Part shown: positions 40,386-63,047 of the stretch, one piece after another
Layout: the number at the start of each line of letters is the position of its first letter
How positions within the stretch are numbered: position 1 is the stretch's first letter
Assembly (NCBI GenBank): GCA_021014325.1
Contig: CM037459.1
Span: 62,001 to 126,000, forward strand
From: Plazaster borealis
Taxonomy: Eukaryota > Echinodermata > Asteroidea > Forcipulatida > Labidiasteridae
Length of the DNA: 64,000 nt
Direction of reading: 5' to 3'
Program-made: the position numbers and the translations under genes
The notes under the pieces: generated by a model
What the model saw: the letters and a program-made list of their open reading frames with translations, nothing else
The model's database searches: none
Told to the model about the DNA's origin: nothing

Positions 40386-40857
40386 CTAATACAGCGAGCT
40401 TTCAAAACTGGTGTTTAATTTGTGCATTATTTTACTATTACCAGGACATGGCCTTGTTTTCCAACCTTGCAAATTTCCAAACCTCGCAACCTTGGCATTT
40501 TTCTTCAAAGACAGGTATTAAATCAGTGTGGCATGTACATGTAAATGTACATGTACACTATAGGAACTTTGTTTTGCTTTTTGTATGCCTACTGTTTGTA
40601 TCTGATTATAAGTTACCTTTTAATAATAGTGTAGAACTTGTGACATTTTTATTTTTCTCGAATGATAGGTCAATCACAATGACGTTCAGTAAACAACTTG
40701 CAACAACTAAATCTTTTTAAAACTAGTAGTAGATGGGTTGAACATTTGTTGCAAGTACAGATTCAATTCAAAATTGTCTCAAAATTGTTGGTTCTAGTTT
40801 TTCATCAAGCAAATTGTAATCTGCAGGTGGAAGAAAAGTCAAGTTCTGGTGATAACG

Positions 40858-40905
40858 ACATCAGAGTGTGGGTTCGAATCCCGGTTGTGTCACTTGTGTC
40901 CTTTG
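40858..40905 (+). mobile_element. Fragment of the tRNA-Leu SINE
   Basis: GTGTGGGTTCGAATCCC followed by GTCACTTGTGTCCTTTG matches the B-box region of the SINE at 33366-33700. It is too short to be a tRNA gene. Confidence 0.6.
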
Positions 40906-41174
40906 ATACTAGTATAACCTACGTATGTATGAGTAAATTGATGTGAAACAACCTCTACTCATGCATATTACCAATTCACTCATGATTAGCACTGGAACCT
41001 GTGCACCATCCTATTTGGCTGTTGAGATTGTTTCACTTTCAGTATTGCTTAGGGACCAATAAACAGGATAGGGTTAGTGACTGACAATCAGTTGAATTGA
41101 AACAAGTTGTACCAAACGGTCCATTTCAAAGTACAGAAACAATTTTAAATGCTAACTAGACTTTCAGTTTTTGT

Positions 41175-42895
41175 CATGTGACAAAAACAAGGTGTTCGTG
41201 GGGAGTGATTGAATGAATAAACATTCTACCTTATCAATCCAATGCCTGGTCCAGGAGTTATGAATTTTTCAAAAAATTTAACATCAACTTCCGGTTTGGA
41301 CCGGAAGTCAAGGTCAAATAGGGGTCACATTATGTGTAGCGCATTTAGTTTATGAAGACGTTTTAGATGATGTATGGATTGTAAACCTCAAACGATTTGT
41401 TGAAACATAACTTTTACTTTCCGGTTCGAACCGGAAGTCAAGGTCAAATGAGGTCACAGTGTGTAGCGTTTCTTAAATCTTTGGAGCCCTTTCTGCTGAT
41501 GTATAGATGATAAAAATCCAATGTGTGGTTCAGGAGTTCTGATTTTTTCAAATATTAAATTTCATCTTCCGGTTTGAACAGGAAGTAAAGGTCACTTGGG
41601 GTCACATTCTGTATATCGTTTGTTAAGTTGTTACATACTTGTCCAATGGTGTATAGATTGTAACAATCCATCCTGTGGTTCAGGAATTATGAATTTTTAA
41701 ACATTAAATTTCAACTTCCGCTTTGAACCGGAAGTCAGGGTCAAACGGGGTCACAATAAGTGTAGCATATGTTAGGTTTTACAAAGACCTTTCAGATGAT
41801 GTATAGATTGTAAAAATCGAATGTGTGGTTCAGGAGTTACGAATTTTTCAAGTATTACATGGATTATCTTCATGCCGGGGTGCGCAATATACAAGGTAAC
41901 AGCGATGCTAAATTAATGTATTCCTACATGTAGTTGGTGTAAACTGAACTACACGCACAATGTACGTGTGTCTGTACACGTGTTATTACACCATCTTGCG
42001 TTATCAAAGTGGGTCAACACAAACGTGCGCTTTAATGCCGATGGTCATAAGACAAGATGTAAATATCAATGTTATTTCTGTGCAAAAGTTTGAGCTGGCT
42101 CAACGTTCTACAACCTGATGGAGAAATTATGCTGAAATGATAAGTAGTTTTTGAGATACGAAATTTATATAATTTTAAATTTCCGGGTTGAACCGGAAGT
42201 CAAGGTCAAATGGGGTCACTTTCTGTGTAGCGTTTGTTGGACCTTTAACGAACTTTCCGATGATGTACATGTATAGATTGTAAAAATCCAACATGTCGTT
42301 CATGAGTTATGATTTTTTTTCAAATATTAAACTTTGATTTAATGTAATTCAATACCTGATGACGTCATCATGACATCAAGTTTGTGTCGTCTTGATATTT
42401 AGGTTCAAATGTCTGATGAGTTTCAATGTAAAATTCAATTTCAATCTTGAGTTATGCCGTAGATAAGCCCGAAAATGATAATTTTCAAGAAAAAACCAAA
42501 GGCAAACTTTGACCTAGGGCATGACCTTGAAGAAAAGGTCATACGATTTTGACGTTAACTTTTGAAATGTAGCCCCAGTCTTGATCTATCACATGCCCAA
42601 TTATGAACATCATAGCTTTCATATTCAATGAGATACAGCAAATACCAAATGGTCATTTTTCAACTTTAAAAACGTTGTAATTCGACACCTGATGACGTCA
42701 TCATGACGTCATGACAATTGTGCCGTCCTCATATTGAGGTTCAATTGTCTGATGAGTTTCAAGGTTCAATTCAGTTTCAATGTTGAGTTATGCTGTCGAG
42801 AAGAGTTCTAGGGAAGAAGAAGATGGAGAAGAAAAAAAAACAAAAAAACGGAACAATAACAAGAGGTGTTCGTGCTCATATTGCACGAACACCTA
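41175..42895. mobile_element. Helentron/HINE-like element with ~140-bp internal repeats
   Basis: The left end has AGGTGTTCGTGG. The right end is a terminal hairpin, AGGTGTTCGTG-loop-CACGAACACCT (about 42865-42895). Between them are about six units of ~140 bp, each with ACTTCCGGTTTGAACCGGAA, AAGGTCAAATGGGGTCAC and GATGTATAGATTGTAA. The right part (42340-42800) has two further related blocks with GATGACGTCATCATGACGTC. Internal tandem repeats and an inverted end plus terminal hairpin are features of non-autonomous Helentrons. The class is inferred. Confidence 0.5.
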
Positions 42896-44652
42896 ATTAC
42901 ATTGTTATTGTTACTCAAAACTTGTAGGGGAGGAGTTTACCCCCCCCCCAAAAAAAAAAGCTTTCTTTACAATAACAATACTGTATACTACATTGTATAG
43001 CAATGCTATTGCTAGTGCACATTGCTAATGCTACACTTTCTTTTTAAACAATGCTCCATACTCTATTTTCATATTCATTTCATTTGAGAGTCTATGAAGC
43101 CTAACCATTGAGATATTCTTTAATTAAAGTCAATCAATATTGCATCAATGTATGATTGTATTTAGCCTTTGACTGGCATATCGGTGGACTATACAACATG
43201 TACAATGTTAATAAGCTATGAACTGACTTTAATATGTATGTAAATTGTGTACAGACCATAAACAACTTGCTAAAAAAAAATACTAGGCCTAAAGGTTGAA
43301 AAAAGCGTACATTTATTCAAATCAGGTAGTTTTCAATAAACTAAAAAGGGATGGTGCAACAGTGGTTTCTGTAGTGAATAAATGCATTCAAATTGGCCAG
43401 CTTTCAACAAGTGTACATGGCTATCTTACAAGGACGGTGCAACCTTGGTTTTTGTAAGAGAAGTCCTTTTATTCAAAATAGAACAGCAGCACAGGGTTTT
43501 GAAAGTTTACAATAATAAAACCTTAATTCTTTGCTCAAACCCCAAATCATTACAAAATTTACCCAGTCAGTTTCCCTTGTGGTTTATTTTTTAAAATTAT
43601 AAAACCTGAATTCCATGAAAAGGGGGACTCACATTTTTAAGAAAAGCAGTTTCATTTTCTGTTTTACTTTTAAACAGGTAAGATTTCATGCTAGGCATGA
43701 GAATTTAAAACAAATTTAAAACATTATTTGAGAATAAAATAAAATAAAGAGTAGTCTTCTTAAAAATGGCATTATACAAATCTTTCTCATGATGATAACC
43801 GGTGTATAATGCAATTCCAAACTTGAAATTAAATAATGTAGGTAAAAATTAAAACTTCAATTGTAAGATTTAGCCGAAGTTAAAGAAACAAACCGCATGC
43901 TGCATTAAATGTAATGTTCAAAGAGTGCAGATTTACATCATGTAGGTGTACAATGTTGATACAAGCAAGTTAGTCTGATAACAGTCAGCCTAGTATATGA
44001 TGCCATTAGTTGAATCTAGATGCTCTACACTCTATGTAACTCTGGCACAGTTAGGAGGAAGGATGCAGTTAGCATCTTTGTATTTACCATTCTGTTGCCA
44101 TGGTGGCAGAATCTTCAAAGTGGTCTTCTCACCACTGTTTTCTACTTATTTACTCTATTCAATGTAAACAATAGACTTTTATGAAAGTCAATGTCAGGAA
44201 GCAGTGTGTGGTTGAAATATGTTAAAGTATAAAGGAATTGCACATTTTAAACTGAAGTGGATTCACAAGAAGATGTAAAGCAAGATGATCTTTTATGATA
44301 TTTGGCTTTTCTTTCTTTCTTGAGATCAGTGATGAGGTGAGGCAATTTAACAGATTCTAAGAAGAATAGGTTAAGACTAAAGCTAGGTTGCATACAACTT
44401 CAAAGTTCATATATTTTTATATTCTTACCAAGATGTCAGTTTTCCTTTTTATGCTTTATTATATTTTCTTCCATGGGCTGTATTGTACAAATTAGAATTA
44501 TTTTGATTGTTACAACTTGTTGTTTATATTGTTTTTGTTTCATCGTTGTTTTATCACAAATATCATCAGCACAGTTAAGCAGTACTGTGTCAATCTGATA
44601 CGATTTGCTCTGCTATTAATATTTTACAATCTTTTGTCTTTCAGGAAACTGA
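42896..44652. other. Intergenic or 5' leader region of the ZNF474-like gene
   Basis: AT-rich sequence without a recognised element. A TTTCAG acceptor at 44647-44652 could start the last 5' UTR exon of the downstream gene. Confidence 0.45.
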
Positions 44653-48550
<3,898 letters not shown>

Positions 48551-48837
48551 AACAAGAAACCATGGAAACTCTTTGTATGGGGCCATTATCTATGTCTCAA
48601 AGAGAACCAAAGTGGTTTGGTTTACCAGCTTATATTTACAAAGATTTACTTTTGCTGGGTAGATTTTACTCGTTCCCAAAATGGCAAAGTATCAATGCGA
48701 GTCTAAGAACTGATACCTAAAATCAAACAACTCACATAATTACACTTCTTATGGACCTAGTTCCCATTATACTTTTTCTTATTTTTTAAGGCAGAGAGGC
48801 ATCTTTAAACCCTTGGCACAGGGCCATTTTTACTGGC

Positions 48838-49487
48838 AACTTGGAGGCAACCAACTGCACTGCTCTCTATGCAAAAGGAACACTTTGTTAGTACAGGTTG
48901 ACATCAACTGCACTGCTCTGCATGCAAATGAAACATTTTGGTAGTACAAGTTGACATCAACTGCACTGCTCTGCATGCATATGAAACATTTTGGTAGTAC
49001 AAGTTGACATCAACTGTACTGCTCTGCATGCGAAAGGAACACTTTGTTTACAGGTTGACATCAGCTGTACTGCTGTGCATACGTATGAAACATTTTGGCA
49101 GCACAAGTTGACATCAACTGCACTGCTCTGCATGCAAATGAAACATTTTGGTAGTACAAGATGACATCAACTGCACCGCTCTGCATGCGAAAGGAACACT
49201 TTGTTTACAGGTTGACATCAGCTGTACTGCTGTGCATGCGTATGAAACGGTTTGGTAGTACAAATTGACATCAACTGCACTGCTCTGCATGCAAATGAAA
49301 CATTTTGGTAGTACAAGATGACATCAAATGCACTGCTCTGCATGCAAATGAATCATTTTGGTAGTACAAGATGACATCAACTGAACTGCTCTGCATTCAA
49401 AAGGAACATTTTGGTAGTACAAGTTGAAATCAACTGCACTGCTCTGCATTAAAAATGAATATTTTGGTAGTACAAGTTAATATGCAA
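48838..49487. repeat. 54-bp minisatellite, about 12 copies
   Basis: The unit contains GACATCAACTGCACTGCTCT, GCATGCAAATGAAAC and ATTTTGGTAGTACAAGTT. It lies 290 bp downstream of the ZNF474 stop codon, possibly within its 3' UTR. Confidence 0.95.
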
Positions 49488-50734
49488 TTGGTTTTCTCTT
49501 TTTGGAGTCTGCTTGGAGCTGGTTTCCTGTAAATTTTCCCTGTGTGACATGGCCATTACATTTTTACAAAGTACGTAAAGTGCATGTACATGTATGTACT
49601 CTTACAACATGGTAGTATTTTGATCAGGCCAATGAATTGTTTGGTTGTGCTGTACACCTGTCTGAACATTATGTTATAACTAATACATGTACCACAGTGT
49701 ATTGAAAGCGACAAGCCAGTACCCTTTTTTCAGTCCTGGGTGAAGAAAAGCATTACTGACTGAGCATCTGTCTCAACGGTGACAGATGCATTTTGTAAAA
49801 TCAGTTAGTCATGTACGGGACCTTTTTTCAAAGGTTATTTATTAATCTTCATGAACTGAGGTGGTTTTTTATTTTGAATGGATTTTGTTTCACTTGAAAC
49901 ATTTATTGGGATGTATTTCAACACTGTATCCTCAAATTTTTAGCATAAAACCAGGCTCAGATGATTTTGGTAGGAATTGAAGTTTAACATCTTCCTTATA
50001 GGATATGAGGCATTGAATGGAGGGTATCAATGTATATTTGGCTTGTGGTAACACCATGTGTATATCTACTTTGCTGTGTAGATTTTTGTTTTAGAGTAGA
50101 TTATTTGCTTCCAAAAGCAAATGTTAATATTGTATTAAAAATGGGGGTGAATCTTATTTTTGTATTTTTGAATTCATGACAATTTTTAAACGGTCAACTT
50201 ATTTGTTATTTAAATAAACTAAACATGTTCTTATTTAATTAATATCAAGAAAGGAATCGATATGAAGACTTTTTAATTGTCATTTTTTTATTTTTTTATT
50301 TAGTTATTTTATTTAAATTTATTTTGTGTTATTGTATTTCTTTATATTAAATATATATATATTGTTCGTTAGGGGGGGTCAAAATGTATTATGAGATGTA
50401 TTTTGTATTTTATAGACAACACTTTATGACAATGATTACCTAGATTTGATTGATTTTCAAGTACATGTATGTATATGTTTGAAATATAGGCCTTTACTTA
50501 CTCAGGTACTAAGGAAAAAGTTTGAGTTTGGGTTTGTTTAATGTTCAAAACTGAAAATACTTGTACAGAGTGTGGTAGTAATTAATTCTTATTTCTTACC
50601 ATCCTGAGTTTACTACATCATTCATAATAAATATCTGAAATATTTTGTGTCAAATATTTAAAGGCTTTTATAGGATTGGTAATGATCAAAATAAAATTGA
50701 TTAGTGTAAATCTGATATCAAGTGATTGTAAAGT
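49488..50734. other. Downstream flank of ZNF474-like gene
   Basis: AT-rich. It has AATAAA-type poly(A) signals at about 50214 (AAATAAACTAAAC) and 50691. A possible SINE relic (CCTGGGTGAAGAAAAGCA) is near 49735 and a hairpin GCATCTGTC/GACAGATGC near 49763-49791. Confidence 0.45.
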
Positions 50735-52062
50735 TTTTACCAGTACCAATCTCACAGAGATACACTTTGATTAGTACCAATCCTCCAGAGATAAATTTTC
50801 ACCAGTACTAATCCTCCAGAGATAAAGTTTTTAGCAGTACCAATCTACCAGTTATAAAGTTTTTCCCCGGAACCAATCCTCCAAAGAAAATCTGTTAGCA
50901 GTACCAATCCTCCAGAGATAAAGTCTTAGCAGTATACCAGAACCAGTACCAATCCTCTATAGAGGTGAGGTTTTTACCAGTACCAACCCCTAGAGATAAC
51001 GATTTTACCAGTACTAATCCTCTAAAGAAAAATCTGTTAGCAGTACCAATCCTCCAGAGATAAAGTCTAAGCAGTACCAGAACCAGTACCAATCCTCTAT
51101 AGAGGTGAAATTTTACCAGTACCAACCCCTAGAGATAACGATTTTACCAGTACTAATCCTCTAAAGAAAAATCTGTTAGCAGTACCAATCCTCCAGAGAT
51201 AAAGTCTAAGCAGTACCAGAACCAGTACCAATCCTCTATAGAGGTGAAGTTTTTACCAGTACATGTACCAACCCCTAGAGATAACGATTTTACCAGTACT
51301 AATCCTCTAAAGAAAAATCTGTTAGCAGTACCAATCCTCCAGAGATAAAGTCTAAGCAGTACCAGAACCAGTACCAATCCTCTATATAGGTGAAGTTTTT
51401 ACCAGTACATGTACCAACCCCTAGAGATAACGATTTTACCAGTACTAATCCTCTAAAGAAAAATCTGTTAGCAGTACCAATCCTCCAGAGATAAAGTCTA
51501 AGCAGTACCAGAACCAGTACCAATCCTCTATAGAGGTGAAGTTTTTACCAGTACCAAACCCTAGAGATAACGATTTTACCAGTACTAATCCTCTAAAGAA
51601 AAATCTGTTAGCAGTACCAATCCTCCAGAGATAAAGTCTAAGCAGTACCAGAACCAGTACCAATCCTCTATAGAGGTGAAGTTTTTACCAGTACCAACCC
51701 CTAGAGATAACGATTTTACCAGTACTAATCCTCTAAAGAAAAATCTGTTAGCAGTACCAATCCTCCAGAGATAAAGTCTAAGCAGTACCAGAACCAGTAC
51801 CAATCCTCTATAGAGGTGAAGTTTTTACCAGTACATGTACCAACCCCTAGAGATAACGATTTTACCAGTACTAATCCTCTAAAGAAAAATCTGTTAGCAG
51901 TACCAATCCTCCAGAGATAAAGTCTAAGCAGTACCAGAACCAGTACCAATCCTCTATGGAGGTGAAGTTTTTACCAGTACCAATCCTCAAAAGAAAAATC
52001 TGTTAGCAGTACCAATCCTCCAGTACCAGAACTCCAATCCTCCAGAGAGGTTTTACCAGGAC
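50735..52062. repeat. 140-146-bp tandem repeat built of ~30-35-bp subrepeats, about 8 units
   Basis: Subunits share AGTACCAATCCTCYAGAGATAA and differ in their fillers (AAAATCTGTTAGC, GTCTAAGC, GGTGAAGTTTTTACC, CGATTTTACC). The long unit repeats at 140 or 146 bp, depending on an ACATGT insertion. The left edge (50735-50940) shows simpler single subunits. Confidence 0.95.
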
Positions 52063-52777
52063 CATTCTCTTATTTTGATTGCAAACAAATTGTCATATGA
52101 ACTTGCACAAATCCTTTATTTTTCCCCATATCATGGGCACTTTTATATAAATTAGTTATTTTTACGGCAAGTTTATTGAAGCCGGAAGATTGCATCTCTT
52201 CCAATAGGCCTAACTAAAGATGTAGTTTAAAAACCATTGACAGTGTTAGGTTGTAAAATGTCACCCTTGTTCCGCAAGTTTTCTGTTATTACTTCTTATT
52301 TCCCACACCATCCATGCAAATCTTCACACATTGACAGCGTGTTTTACAAACCTATGTTTTCTCATAATGATCAGTATGACTTCAAAACCGGGTGTGTAAA
52401 CAATCATTACATTTTTCATTAATTTTATACTGTCATTCCAGCCAACTCTCTTTAAAAGCTGTGAACATTCCGATAATAAGCAGCTGTTTTGTTTTTGTTC
52501 GAGACTGAAGTATAAAAATTTCTATTTAGCAGGAAAATTTAAAGTGTAGAAATAGGGCTAATTGTACTAATTGGAAGATGAATAGATAGGGCAGTATAAT
52601 AAGTTATGCATTAATCCGATCTCAAACAATAGAAATATACTGTGTTATCTATTTGTTATTACCCAATAACTCCCCCTTTCTACTACAGTTAACATAAGAA
52701 GTTTATTGCAAATAAATGGTACAATGTTTAAAGATACATTTGTACTAGCCCTGGCGACCTTTCACTTTCGTATCATA
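52063..52777. other. Intergenic, AT-rich
   Basis: No gene or repeat recognised. Confidence 0.5.
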
Positions 52778-52851
52778 CTACAGTGACGTCGACTCATGAG
52801 GGTCCATTTCTGAGGCGGAAAATGTTCAAAGTTTCATAAGTCAAATCTTAC

Positions 52852-52929
52852 CTGCAAGAAGCCGCTAATTTCACTGGATTCACATTCCATGGCAGCATAC
52901 ATTTTTCTGCAGTGGGTTTTAGACGTCAT
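52852..52929 (-). other. Exon-like frame, left arm (26 codons)
   Basis: It encodes MTSKTHCRKMYAAMECESSE and ISGFLQ, then a GTAAGA donor on the minus strand. I do not recognise the protein. 20 of 26 residues match the right-arm copy. Confidence 0.4.
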
Positions 52930-53486
52930 ATTCCTCTTAAATCCGTAATTTTCGTGAAATAATGCAGCTCTCAACGTTACTAAATTTCTGCAAACTTTAA
53001 ACACAGGTTATTACGAAAACAATATGACGCGTGTGTGTTCGCGTATGTCTGCGCGGGCGCCGATTACGCATACCGCAAAACGCGCAAAAGTGATGTGAAA
53101 GTGAGGCTTGAGCATACGGTGTCCTCAAAGAGCAAGTCACAATGGCGTCTTCTTATCGTGTCTACACAAACTAGATGTTGTGTTTCAGCCAGAACTGAGC
53201 ACAGTCTCATTGAATTCGGCTAGGTCTCAAGCCTCGCATTTCTGCTCCAGTAGAGGACATCTAAGTAGGTGATCCATTGTTTGTGGTTACGCAGGTCACA
53301 TCCTGTTCGTTCACAATGGCTGAAAGGTGTGTGAATTGTGGGTGGTTTTTACAAGAAAGGCTAAAGGCTATACAAACGGTATTTTGAATAAAAATTTTTA
53401 AAAAAGGACATTACAGACGACGAACAAAATGGGTATTTTGTAACGTTGAGAGCTGCATTACCGTATTTTACGAAAATTACGAATAT

Positions 53487-53564
53487 ATGACGCCCAAAAC
53501 CCACCGCGGAAAAGTGTATGCTGTCATGGAATGTGAATCCGGTGAAATTAGTGGCTTCTTGCAG
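53487..53564 (+). other. Exon-like frame, right arm (26 codons)
   Basis: It encodes MTPKTHRGKVYAVMECESGE and ISGFLQ, then a GTAAGA donor. It could splice to the TTTTACAG acceptor at 53993-54000 just before the NT5E-like start codon, out of frame with it. In that case it would act as an upstream ORF. Not recognised as a known domain. Confidence 0.4.
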
Positions 53565-54004
53565 GTAAGATTTTAGTTATGAAGCTTTGAAAGTGTTCCG
53601 CCCCAGAAGCTGACCCTAGCGCAGAGGAAGAGTCCTGTATAGGGCCACTTTGTACAATCTTTTACACCAATGTAGGGAACTTTGAGTCTGTAAATATTGA
53701 TTTCCATTGAGATTTACGCGTATTGATTTCTAGCGGGGTTCAACTGGTTTTTATGTCATTGGTCAGTCTTAAAGTGCTGCCACTAGGCCTATAAACCTTT
53801 ATTGTTTGTACACGGCTATCTCATACCGGTGTGATTATTTGTAAGAATTTGTTTGTTTTACGATGTTTATCATGGGAATTAAACCGTGTGGTCGGCAAGA
53901 GGAGATAGTAGGCCTGATGTGTTCTGACCAAATTATGCAAGTTCCTTTGCTCTAAACTATAGCTGTATACATTCAACTGTTTAATTTGCGGGTTTTACAG
54001 CAAG

Positions 54005-61211
<7,207 letters not shown>

Positions 61212-62803
61212 CACCATCTATACCAGTTTGGTGTGGTGAAGGTAGTAGTAGGCTAAGTACAGAAAGCCAACATACTCTTCAAAATCTTTTAATCCTCAAT
61301 ATCTGGTCCATCTATGAATACTTCATAATTCTGACTTGAAAGGGTTGCATTTAATACATCGTTTTTTGTTGGTTTTTTAAAAGTGGTTTTACATATTTTT
61401 GTTCCTCTTAGTTTTGCTGATGATCACTGGTTTTTCATCTCACCCTCATTTGACATGTTATGTAATAATTCTTTCCCCACTAATCTATCAAACTTTTCTG
61501 TGTCTGTAATATTATTTTGAAAACAATCTTATCCTGGTAACATTATAATGTGTTTATAGTATTGTAATGATTTCTCATCCTTGATTGATGGTGTCCACTG
61601 TTGACCATGGTGTAAGTTCTGTTGTCAGTAATTATTTTTATTTTATGTTTTTGGTGGGGGAGTTTGTGCATGTTTTTGTGTGGGGTTTTTGTGGGGGATG
61701 GGGTTTGGGTTGTTTGTTTTTCTCTGAAAAAAAGTGTTACAGATGATACTGTTTCGAAACGAAAAACACACAAAAACGTCCGCATATGCCACAGACAATA
61801 CACAAAATACAAGTAACATGCAAAAATTGTTTGTACATGGCTGATTGACGTAAGATAATGTCGGAATCCCGCAATAATTCATTTTTAGTTTGTAATTAAT
61901 TACCTCTTATCATTGGCAGTTTTTTTTTCGTGCAATAACTTATATTACACGTTATTACTTTCTCGAATGTATACAAATTAGCTCCTAAAATACTAAATCG
62001 AAAGTTTTGGATCAAATCGGCCAAAAATCGGACCTAGCATCTGTACGTGTCTTGTTATGTCTACTGCAGATTTGACTGAATGGAAACCACACAATAGTCA
62101 AGATTTACACCATGCATTTGAATTGCAGTTGGATTTATCAAAATGGGACAAACTATTTTAGGCTGAAAGGTGGAGCCAATTAGTCTCGCTATTTCACTCA
62201 ACCAAACAAAACTACGGTATTCAACTGAACAGTGCAAAGTAGAAATGGCCCCTTTATGCTAAACATTATTTATAATTAATGTACGAATTGATTTATTTAT
62301 TTAGTTATGTATTTAGTTTTTTGATGTGAGTATGTGAGTATGGAAATAAATGTAATATTGAATTGAACGTTATTATTATTTTACCCTGTATAGGGAGACC
62401 TCTCAGCAAAACACTGTTTTTCAGAGGCCGGGTGCCCCGCAACTACAAACAAACATTAATATAAAAAGATCATGACTAAGAACATTAAAAATATATTATT
62501 TTAACACTATCATTGACATTCTCATTTTCTATTTCATGCTATGATATTGACAATAAAATTAAATAAATAAATGTACTGAAATACAAGTTAATAATCTTGT
62601 TGTTGAATTTGCATAAAAGTAGGCCAATTATGGATATTGCATAGTGAGGCTAATGAACAAAACAATTTTGTTTCTTTATCCTGTCATGGTAACCATTTGT
62701 ATTCAGACAATAAATCAAAAGCTCTTCAGATAAGACGTTCTGTCGTGTTTTGGAAATCTTCGTAACACTTTGCTTTTATTTACTGTTCATAGTTTTGATA
62801 TAC
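61212..62803. other. NT5E-like 3' UTR and intergenic sequence
   Basis: Candidate poly(A) signals are at 62344 (GAAATAAATG) and 62551 (AATAAA region). No gene, array or RNA is recognised. Confidence 0.5.
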
Positions 62804-63047
62804 TGTAACGGCAAAGCGATCGGCCGGTAGGGGGCGCCAGCACAGCTCCGCGGTGGAGATTCCGCTGGGTGATTGAAAACCAGGTTGCCGGGGATGAGTC
62901 TCCTAGTTGAAGTTACGCTTCTCGATTAAAGTTGGCAGTTGTTTGTGTTCCAATCAAGCTATCTTCAAATGCTACAGAAAACATAAAACAAGTCTCCTAG
63001 TCTAATTAAAACTGTGTAAACCCGTAAAGTTAAGTCTACGCTATACA
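62804..63047 (+). mobile_element. 5' LTR of a Gypsy-type retrotransposon
   Basis: It starts TGTAACGGCAAAGCGAT and ends CTATACA (TG...CA, 244 bp). It is followed by TTGGTGACATCGGCGG, a TGG-initial primer-binding-site-like sequence typical of Gypsy elements. The 3' LTR is outside the window, so the end is inferred. Confidence 0.6.

Larger units (their letters stand above)
52778..53622. repeat. ~845-bp inverted unit with a 26-codon exon-like frame in each arm
   Basis: Arms of about 200 bp (from AGGGTCCATTTCTGAGGCGG on the left and its inverted relative ending CTGACCCT on the right) face away from a CpG-rich core (53025-53110). Each arm contains AACGTTGAGAGCTGCATTA, an ATG and 26 open codons ending in TTGCAG followed by GTAAG. 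It may be a transposable element, or a duplicated bidirectional promoter with first exons. Confidence 0.7.

Noticed and set aside
39422..40720. Several 70-117-codon plus-strand frames between the genes
   Set aside because: No domain, no splice context, and low-complexity or hairpin sequence underlies some of them.
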